NCBI RefSeq assembly: GCF_020567705.1
Contig: NZ_JAJDJU010000003.1
Span: 124,001 to 188,000 of the forward strand
Direction: 5' to 3'
DNA length: 64,000 nt
Origin: Acidocella sp. KAb 2-4
GTDB taxonomy: Bacteria > Pseudomonadota > Alphaproteobacteria > Acetobacterales > Acetobacteraceae
The position numbers and the translations under genes were made by a program. Of this stretch, positions 58,352-64,000 are shown one piece after another. The notes below the pieces were generated by a model. The model ran no database searches. It worked only from the letters and a program-made list of their open reading frames with translations, and was not told the origin of the DNA. Position 1 is the stretch's first letter. Each line of letters begins with the position of its first letter.

Positions 58352-59572
58352 ATGGCGCTGCTTGATAAATACGCGCCGGTGGCGGAGCAGTACCGCCAGC
58401 TGGAACTGGCTGGCGCGAATCCGTTCAACGTGACTTTCGATGAGGTGCTCTCACCCACCGAGGCGCTGATCGCCGGGCGCAAGACGCTGCTGCTCGGCAC
58501 AAATAATTATCTGGGGCTGACCTATGACCCGGCGGTGGTGGAGGCGGCCGTGGCGGCCACGCGCGCCGCGGGCACCGGCACCACAGGCTCGCGCATCGCC
58601 AATGGCAGCTATGGCGGGCATAAGCGGCTGGAGGCGGCGCTGGCCGAATTCTACGGCCGGCGGCATGGCCTCGTCTTCTCCACCGGCTATCAAGCCAATC
58701 TCGGCATCATCTCGGCGCTGGCGGGTAAGGGCGATCATCTGCTGCTCGATGCCGATTCCCACGCCTCCATCTATGATGGTTCGCGCCTCGGCTATGCGCA
58801 GGTCACGCGCTTTCGGCATAACAGCCCCGATGATCTCGCCAACCGGTTGCGCCGCCTCGCGGACGAGCCGGGCGACAAGGTGATCATCGTCGAGGGCATT
58901 TATTCGATGCTGGGCGACACCGCCCCCTTGCGCGAATTCGCCGCGGTGAAGCGCGAATACGGTGCTTATCTGGTGGTGGACGAGGCGCATTCGCTCGGCG
59001 TTCTGGGCGAGACCGGGCGCGGGCTGGCGGAGCGGGAGGGGGTGGAAGCGGATGTCGATTTCATCGTCGGCACCTTCTCGAAGAGCCTGGGCGGGGTCGG
59101 CGGCTTCTGCGTCACCGACATGGAGGGCGCGGATATCCTGCGCGTCGTCAGCCGCCCGTATATGTTCACCGCCTCGCTGCCGCCCGGCGTGATCGCCGCC
59201 ACCGAGGCCGCCCTGCACGAGCTGCGCGCCCAGCCCGAATTGCAGGCGCGGCTGAACGCCAACGCGCTGCGGCTGTATCGCGGGCTGGAGGCTTTGGGCT
59301 TCGCGCTGGGGCCGGAGCCGAGCCCGGTGGTCTCCGCCATCATGCCCTCGCCGGAGGCCGCGTTCGGCTTCTGGGCGGCGCTGCTGGAGGCCGGGCTATA
59401 CACCAATGTCAGCCTGCCGCCCGCCACGCCGAAAGGGCTGGCGCTGCTGCGCTCCAGCGTCAGCGCCGCGCATACCCCGGCGCAGATCGACCGCGCCGTG
59501 GCTTTGTTCGCCGAGGTCGGGCAGGCGCTCGGGCTGCTGGCGGGGGCGCCGGGCTTGGCGGCGGCGCGGTAG
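58352..59572 (+). CDS. spt: Serine palmitoyltransferase (alpha-oxoamine synthase family)
   Basis: 406 aa PLP enzyme. The Schiff-base Lys244 is in GTFSKSLGGVGGF; Asp210 and His213 (VVDEAHSLG) and the stacking His138 (DADSHAS) are present. Alpha-oxoamine synthases include Spt, AONS (BioF), KBL and ALAS. Context (ACP, FAAL, ceramide-synthase and reductase candidates) selects Spt, which condenses serine with an acyl thioester to 3-ketosphinganine. No biotin genes are near. It is the second gene of acp-spt-GT4-PIG-L. Confidence 0.88.
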   Translation: MALLDKYAPVAEQYRQLELAGANPFNVTFDEVLSPTEALIAGRKTLLLGTNNYLGLTYDPAVVEAAVAATRAAGTGTTGSRIANGSYGGHKRLEAALAEFYGRRHGLVFSTGYQANLGIISALAGKGDHLLLDADSHASIYDGSRLGYAQVTRFRHNSPDDLANRLRRLADEPGDKVIIVEGIYSMLGDTAPLREFAAVKREYGAYLVVDEAHSLGVLGETGRGLAEREGVEADVDFIVGTFSKSLGGVGGFCVTDMEGADILRVVSRPYMFTASLPPGVIAATEAALHELRAQPELQARLNANALRLYRGLEALGFALGPEPSPVVSAIMPSPEAAFGFWAALLEAGLYTNVSLPPATPKGLALLRSSVSAAHTPAQIDRAVALFAEVGQALGLLAGAPGLAAAR

Positions 59573-59598
59573 CCACGCCCCAGGCCGAAGGAGGGCGG

Positions 59599-60735
59599 AT
59601 GCGCAGGGTCGGGATCTTCCGCCATAATCTCTTCAAGCTGTCGGAACCGTTTATCGCCCAGCAGGCGCAGCGCCTTAGCCGCTACCAGCCGCTTTATCTC
59701 GGCCGGCTGCGCTATGGCGCCGCCCCGGCCGGGGCGGAGGTGCTGGCGCTGGAGGACCGGACGCCCCGCGCCCGGCTGCTGCCCGCCGCATGGCACATGC
59801 TCTCCGCTGATCCGCGCCCCTATCTAACCCTGTTGGCGGGGCGCGAACCGGCCCTGATCCACGCCCATTTTGGCGTTGAGGGCGTGTATGCCCTGAAGCT
59901 GGCCGCCAGGCTCGACGTGCCACTGCTCACTACCTTTCATGGGTTCGACGCCACGCTCTCCACCCCCGGCCTGCTCGCCAACCCGGCCTGGGCGCGTTAC
60001 GCGCTGGGGCGCGGGGCATTGGCGCGGCGGGGAGCGCTGTTCCTCGCCGCCTCGGGCTTTCTGCGCGGGCGGCTGCTGGCGCTGGGGTTTCCGCCTGAGC
60101 GCGTGCGCGTGCATTATATCGGCGTGGATACCGGCGCCATCACCCCGCGCGATTTGGCGGAGGAGGAACCGGTCATCCTGCATGTGGCGCGGCTGGAGGA
60201 GGTGAAGGGCACGGCGTTTTTGATCCGCGCCTTCGCCCGGATCGCCGCGCAATTCCCCGCCGTTCGGCTGGTGATCATCGGTGACGGCAAGCTGCGCCCC
60301 GCGCTGGAGCGGCTGGCGCGGGAGGCCGGCATCGCGCCGCGCGTCGCGTTTCTGGGGGCGCGGGCGCATGGCGAGGTGTTGGCCTGGATGCGCCGCGCCG
60401 CCGTGCTGGCGCTGCCTAGCGTGCGGACGGATTCGGGGCGCGAGGAGGGGCTGGGCATGGTGATGCTGGAAGCCGCCGCGACCGGCGTGCCGGGTGTGGG
60501 CTCGCGCGTCGGCGGCATCCCGGAAGGCATCGCGGAGGGCGAGACCGGGCTGCTGGCACCTGAACGCGACCCGGAGGCGCTGGCCGCCGCCCTCGCCACG
60601 CTGCTCGCCGATCCGGTGCTGCGCCAGCGCATGGGCGCGGCGGCGCGGGCGCGGGCGGCAGCGTGTTTCGACATCCGCCTCCAGACCGCGGCGCTGGAGG
60701 ATCTCTACGACGAAATCCTGGAGGGCGGGGCATGA
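59599..60735 (+). CDS. Glycosyltransferase family 4 in the spt operon
   Basis: 378 aa GT-B enzyme. HAHFGVEGVYALKLAARLDV in the acceptor half, then ILHVARLEEVKG and REEGLGMVMLEAAATGVP with the E-x7-E motif for the nucleotide-sugar ribose/phosphate. GAAGGAGGG precedes the ATG, 26 nt after spt. A PIG-L-type deacetylase overlaps its end, the same pairing as MshA/MshB in mycothiol and PIG-A/PIG-L in GPI synthesis. Transfer of GlcNAc to an inositol-containing acceptor is therefore a reasonable inference. Colanic-acid-type transferases look similar. Confidence 0.85.
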   Translation: MRRVGIFRHNLFKLSEPFIAQQAQRLSRYQPLYLGRLRYGAAPAGAEVLALEDRTPRARLLPAAWHMLSADPRPYLTLLAGREPALIHAHFGVEGVYALKLAARLDVPLLTTFHGFDATLSTPGLLANPAWARYALGRGALARRGALFLAASGFLRGRLLALGFPPERVRVHYIGVDTGAITPRDLAEEEPVILHVARLEEVKGTAFLIRAFARIAAQFPAVRLVIIGDGKLRPALERLAREAGIAPRVAFLGARAHGEVLAWMRRAAVLALPSVRTDSGREEGLGMVMLEAAATGVPGVGSRVGGIPEGIAEGETGLLAPERDPEALAAALATLLADPVLRQRMGAAARARAAACFDIRLQTAALEDLYDEILEGGA

Positions 60736-61481
60736 GCCGCGCCGTGCTCGTCGCCGCGCACCCGGATGATGAAATCCTCTGGCTGAGTTCGGCGCTCGCC
60801 GGGGCCGATCTGGTGGTGCTGTGCTTCGGCGCGGCGCTGGGCAAGCCCAGGATGGCGGCGGCGCGGGCGCGGGCGGTGGCGGCGCTGGGGCTGAAGGCGT
60901 TGGCGTATCTGGCGCTGCCGGAGAGCGGCACGCGCAAGCTGGTGGATTGGCGAAACCCCGCGCTCACGCCGACGGGCATTGCGATTTCCAGCGCCGAAGG
61001 GCAGACGCGGTATGACGCGAATTTCGTCGCCCTGGTGGCGCGGCTGCGGCCGCTTCTGGCCGGGGCGGATGAGGTTTACACCCATAATCCCTGGGGCGAA
61101 TACGGCCATCCCGAGCATATCCAGGTCTATCGCGCCGTCGCCGCCCTGCAGGGGGAGCTTGGGTTCAGGCTGTGGTTCTCCAACTATGCCGCGCCGCTCA
61201 CCTGGCCATTGGCGCAAACCCTGGGCGCCGCGCCACTCTGGGCGGAGAAGCGCGCCGTGGCGCCGGATCTGCCGCTGGCCCGGCGGCTACGCGGGGTTTA
61301 CCTGCGCCATGGGGTCTGGACTTGGCCGCGCCTGCATCGCTGGCCGACCGCAGAGACGCTCTACGCCCAGCCGCCCGGCCCGCGCGAGGGCTGGCGCACG
61401 CTGCGCGGCGAGACGCTGCTGGATGCCACGGCGCTGCGCTGGTGGAAGCCCGCCCGCGCCGCGCGGCGGGTGCTTGGTTAA
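60732..61481 (+). CDS. PIG-L/LmbE-family zinc deacetylase
   Basis: 249 aa. The zinc site AAHPDDE (His10, Asp13) and His129 in YGHPEHIQV are intact. The family (MshB, PIG-L, BshB) removes acetyl from GlcNAc bound to inositol, phosphatidylinositol or malate. It overlaps the GT4 gene by 4 nt (ATGA) and closes the acp-spt operon. With inositol phosphate synthase encoded 6 kb away, deacetylation of a GlcNAc-inositol-phospholipid to the GlcN form is the best guess. Free mycothiol-like thiols are not expected in proteobacteria. Confidence 0.85.
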   Translation: MSRAVLVAAHPDDEILWLSSALAGADLVVLCFGAALGKPRMAAARARAVAALGLKALAYLALPESGTRKLVDWRNPALTPTGIAISSAEGQTRYDANFVALVARLRPLLAGADEVYTHNPWGEYGHPEHIQVYRAVAALQGELGFRLWFSNYAAPLTWPLAQTLGAAPLWAEKRAVAPDLPLARRLRGVYLRHGVWTWPRLHRWPTAETLYAQPPGPREGWRTLRGETLLDATALRWWKPARAARRVLG

Positions 61482-62710
61482 CCCCCCGGCGGCAGGATGA
61501 TCGAGCGCGTGCGCGCGAAATGCGCGAACCAGCGCCGCGATTCGCGTTTCCAGATTCCGGCCTGAGCATCGCCCCAATGGCCGGGCTTGGGCGTCGCCTC
61601 ATCCGCCCGCCAGGCCTGGATGGTGGCGAGGATTTTCTCCGCCCTGGCGCTCCAGGTGTAGTTCTTGTTGTCCTCGCGCGCGCCCGCGGCCAGCCGCGCC
61701 GCCAGGGCGTCATCCTCGGTCAGCGCCTTCAGCCCGGCCACCAGCGCGTCCAGCGAATCTGGTGGGCAGAGCAAGGCGGTTTCGCCGCTTTTCAGCACCT
61801 CCGCCACATCCGGCGTGTTGCCTGCCAGAATGGGGCGACCGGAGCCGAGATAGAAGAACAGCTTCAGCGGCAGCACGGTGGAGCCGAACTTGGCCAGAGG
61901 CTGCAACGAGGGTGGGATCAGCAGCACATCGGCGGCGTAGATATAGCGCCCGAGCGTCGCCTCGCTTTGCCAGGGCACGATGATGATATTCGGCACGGCG
62001 CGGGCCAGGGCCTCGACCGGCCCCTCGCCATAGGAGCCGACGAACAGGAAGGTGAGCTGCGGCAGGCGCTTCGCCGCCTCGATCACCAGCTCCAGCCCCT
62101 TCTTGTGGTTTACGCGGCCGGTGTAGACCACGGTTTTCGCGTCCTCCGGCACCCCGATCAGCCGCTTCGCTTCGTCCAGCGGAATTGGCGCCGCGAAGCG
62201 CCGCGGCTCGAAGCCGTTATGCACACAGCGCAGCTTCGCCGCCGGCACGCCCAGCTCGATATATTTGCGGCGCGTGTACTCCGAGTGGCAGATGCTGCCG
62301 AGAAAGCGCGGGTGGCAGAACAGCTTGTAGAGCCAGCGTTGCAGCGGCGGAATCTGGTCCGGCCAGGGGCGGTAATGGTCGAACACCACGCGCTGGCCGC
62401 AGAGGATGGACATCCACGCGACCCAGAGATTGCGCGTGTAAACGAGATCGGCCTGCCGGAACGCCCGGCGCAGCCCGATCGTCAGCCCGCTCATGAAGTG
62501 CCGCAGCGCGGCGGGGCGCAGCGGGGCGAAGGCGCGCAAAATGGGCATGCCCGCCAGCGCCGTAGCGGTGCCCAAATTTTCCCGCGCCACCGGCACATGC
62601 AGCCAGCTTGTCTCCAAATGCGCGCCCAGGTAGCGGGCCGTGGTGATGAACACTTCCGCATCCGCCTCGGCATTGGGCAGGACATTCTCGAAGGCGAAGA
62701 GGATTTTCAT
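61478..62710 (-). CDS. Glycosyltransferase family 4 (second)
   Basis: 410 aa. MKILFAFENVLPNAEADAEV starts the GT-B fold. VVYTGRVNHKKGLELVIEAA and the segment PLKLFFYLGSGRPILAGNTP, with the conserved Lys/Glu-equivalent region, mark GT4, close to GumH/Alg2-like proteins. The ATG at 62710 is chosen; the frame upstream is not conserved. It converges on the deacetylase gene with a 4-nt overlap and is not in its operon. It may add a further sugar to the lipid headgroup, or act in another glycan. Confidence 0.83.
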   Translation of the reverse strand: MKILFAFENVLPNAEADAEVFITTARYLGAHLETSWLHVPVARENLGTATALAGMPILRAFAPLRPAALRHFMSGLTIGLRRAFRQADLVYTRNLWVAWMSILCGQRVVFDHYRPWPDQIPPLQRWLYKLFCHPRFLGSICHSEYTRRKYIELGVPAAKLRCVHNGFEPRRFAAPIPLDEAKRLIGVPEDAKTVVYTGRVNHKKGLELVIEAAKRLPQLTFLFVGSYGEGPVEALARAVPNIIIVPWQSEATLGRYIYAADVLLIPPSLQPLAKFGSTVLPLKLFFYLGSGRPILAGNTPDVAEVLKSGETALLCPPDSLDALVAGLKALTEDDALAARLAAGAREDNKNYTWSARAEKILATIQAWRADEATPKPGHWGDAQAGIWKRESRRWFAHFARTRSIILPPGG

Positions 62711-62810
62711 GCGTATTCCGGCAAAGACCCAGCCCCCGGGAGGGCCGGCGAAGGCGATGGAGAGCGCCGGGCGGCCGGCGGCGCACCCTAGGCGCAACCG
62801 CGGGGCGGGA

Positions 62811-64000
62811 TCAATAACCCGCGCGGGCGGCGGCGCGCAGGATGATCGGCGCCGGGTCGATCTCGCCGGGCAGCGTGCCCAGCGCAGACCCGCCCCTGCG
62901 CCCCAGCCGTGTGGCGCAATAGGCCGCGGCGATGGCGGGCGGCGCGTGGCGTAGTAACAGGCTCGCCGCCAGAGCCAGGGCAAGCTCTTCGGTCAGGCGG
63001 CGGGCATCGCGCTCCTCGGCGGCGGGGGGCGGGGTGGCCAGCCATGCGTCCAGCGCCGGATGCAGGCCCTGGGCGCGGGCGATCTCGCCGCGCAGCAGTG
63101 CCGCGCCTTGCGGCATGCGGGCGAGGGCGCGCATCACATCCAGGCAGATGACATTGCCCGAGCCTTCCCACAGCCCGTTCAGCGGCGCGTCGCGATACAG
63201 CCGGGCGATGTCGAACTCTTCGATGAAGCCGTTGCCGCCATGGCATTCCAGCGCCTCGGCGATCATCACCGGGGCGCGCTTGCACACCCAGTATTTGGCC
63301 AGCGGCGCCAGGATGCGGCTCAGGGCCAGCTCGCCCTCATCGCGCGGCGCGGCATCGAGCGCGGCGGCCGCGCGCATCGCCAGCCAGGTGGCGGCCTCGC
63401 TCTCCAGCGCCAGATCGGCCAGCACATTGGCCATGGCGGGCTGCTCCACCAGCCGGCGGCCAAAGGCGGTCCGATACCAGGTATGGTGCAGGGCCAGACG
63501 CAGCGCCTGGCGCATTTGCCCGGCGCTGCCCAGCGCGCATTCCAGCCGGGTGAGATGCGCCATCTCAAGCATGATGGCGATGCCGCGCCCTTCCTCGCCG
63601 ACGATGCGCGCCTCCAGTCCCCTGAACTCCACCTCGGACGATGCGTTGGAGCGGTTACCGGCTTTCTCCTTCAGCCGTTGCAGGCGCAGGAAGTTGCGGC
63701 TGCCATCATCGCGCCAGCCTTGCGCCAGAAAGCAGGTCGGCCCGGCCGCGGTGCGCGCCAGGGTGAGGAACAGATCGGCCACCGGCACTGAGAAGAACCA
63801 TTTATGCCCGGTAAGCGCATACCAGCCACCGCCGAGTGGCCGGGCTTCGGTGCTGATCTGCCGCAGATCCGAGCCGCCTTGCTTCTCGGTCATCGCCATG
63901 GCCACGGTGAGCGCGCGCTTTTGCCCGGGCGGTAGCGGGCGCGGGTCGTAAAGCGGTGAGAGGATTTTGTCCTGAAACGCCGCCAGCAGGGCGGGGGCGT
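62811..64000 (-). CDS. aidB: AidB-like acyl-CoA dehydrogenase family protein (5' end outside window)
   Basis: The frame runs from the stop at 62811 through the window edge (about 396 codons seen) with no stop. AidB signatures: AMAMTEKQGGSDLRQ, ALTGHKWFFSVP, LKEKAGNRSNASSEVEFRGL, GGNGFIEEFDIARLYRDAPL and LWEGSGNVICLDVMRAL, in the order of E. coli AidB. AidB is a flavoprotein of the alkylation (Ada) response that binds DNA in its C-terminal domain. Dehydrogenase substrate is unknown. The internal ATGs near 63905 are not the start, because conserved sequence continues upstream. It is not obviously linked to the lipid locus. Confidence 0.88.
   Translation of the reverse strand, partial: APALLAAFQDKILSPLYDPRPLPPGQKRALTVAMAMTEKQGGSDLRQISTEARPLGGGWYALTGHKWFFSVPVADLFLTLARTAAGPTCFLAQGWRDDGSRNFLRLQRLKEKAGNRSNASSEVEFRGLEARIVGEEGRGIAIMLEMAHLTRLECALGSAGQMRQALRLALHHTWYRTAFGRRLVEQPAMANVLADLALESEAATWLAMRAAAALDAAPRDEGELALSRILAPLAKYWVCKRAPVMIAEALECHGGNGFIEEFDIARLYRDAPLNGLWEGSGNVICLDVMRALARMPQGAALLRGEIARAQGLHPALDAWLATPPPAAEERDARRLTEELALALAASLLLRHAPPAIAAAYCATRLGRRGGSALGTLPGEIDPAPIILRAAARAGY

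Noticed and set aside
58352-59572. Spt gene as biotin BioF or 2-amino-3-ketobutyrate ligase
   Set aside because: The family cannot be separated by the PLP motifs alone, but the ACP gene 4 nt upstream and the ceramide genes nearby favour Spt; no bio or tdh genes are present.
59599-61481. GT4/PIG-L pair as a mycothiol pathway
   Set aside because: No mshC or mshD homolog is present and mycothiol is actinobacterial; the operon link to spt suggests a lipid acceptor.
61172-62791. 539-codon plus-strand frame across the second GT4 gene
   Set aside because: It starts inside the deacetylase gene in another frame and runs antisense to GT4; no homology is visible.
1-64000. CRISPR arrays, insertion sequences, prophage genes, tRNA or rRNA genes
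   Set aside because: No regularly spaced repeats, transposase or integrase motifs, terminal inverted repeats or tRNA-like cloverleaf with CCA region were seen on reading.

Overview
The window is GC-rich, gene-dense DNA from an alphaproteobacterium, most probably an acetic-acid-bacterium-like member of the Acetobacteraceae. This placement is an inference. It rests on the his gene order (hisB-hisH-x-x-hisA-hisF-hisE), FnrL/FixK-type palindromes, a long-form isocitrate lyase, an intracellular PHB depolymerase, and a complete bacterial ceramide gene set of the kind described in Caulobacter. There are no tRNA or rRNA genes, no CRISPR array, no transposase and no IS-like terminal repeats. Many neighbouring genes are joined by 1-4 nt overlaps (ATGA, TGATG).

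Layout. 1-6.8 kb: a cut LysR gene, divergent from a solitary catechol 2,3-dioxygenase that ends in a strong terminator; a Na+/H+ antiporter; an enoyl-CoA hydratase; isocitrate lyase with palindromes upstream; an acetylpolyamine amidohydrolase-like deacetylase; a small membrane protein. 6.8-10 kb: arginine deiminase operon arcABC. 10-16.5 kb: valine/isobutyrate catabolism (mmsA, isobutyryl-CoA dehydrogenase, 3-hydroxyisobutyryl-CoA hydrolase, mmsB) divergent from a LysR gene and a methyltransferase. 16.5-25 kb: pqiABC envelope-lipid transport genes divergent from a four-gene HlyD/ABC-2 exporter. 25-30 kb: FAD monooxygenase, LysR/azoreductase pair, and yceI-cytochrome b561-yceI. 30-36.5 kb: sulfotransferase, ftsK, GST, phaZ, chrA. 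36.5-41.5 kb: histidine biosynthesis operon with four non-his passengers. 41.7-44.1 kb: MFS exporter, class-I amidotransferase-like hydrolase, Pro/Gln-rich orphan. 44.2-62.7 kb: envelope glycolipid locus. 62.8 kb to the end: AidB-like acyl-CoA dehydrogenase, cut by the window edge.

The most interesting part is 44.2-62.7 kb. It holds counterparts of all five ceramide genes known from Caulobacter: acyl carrier protein, serine palmitoyltransferase, fatty-acyl-AMP ligase/acyl-ACP synthetase, GNAT-fold ceramide synthase and SDR ceramide reductase. Alongside are an FA2H-like di-iron hydroxylase, an inositol headgroup operon (inositol-3-phosphate synthase, CTP:inositol-1-phosphate cytidylyltransferase, CDP-alcohol phosphotransferase), a GT32 glycosyltransferase, two GT4 glycosyltransferases, a PIG-L/MshB-type N-acetylglucosamine deacetylase, and a dedicated-looking LptF/LptG permease pair. 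I infer a bacterial pathway to a 2-hydroxylated inositol-phosphoceramide carrying sugars, possibly including glucosamine. It would be analogous to plant and fungal glycosyl-inositol-phosphoceramides and would have its own export machinery. The individual family calls are well supported. The combined product is a hypothesis.

Regulation visible in the sequence: three TTGA-N6-(T/G)CAA boxes, upstream of arcA, of the HlyD/ABC operon and of the FAD monooxygenase, suggest oxygen-responsive FNR/FixK control. Upstream of isocitrate lyase lie two TTGTAAA-type inverted repeats and a perfect 15-nt palindrome. ftsK has a perfect TATAAT only 7 nt before its ATG, which suggests a leaderless mRNA.
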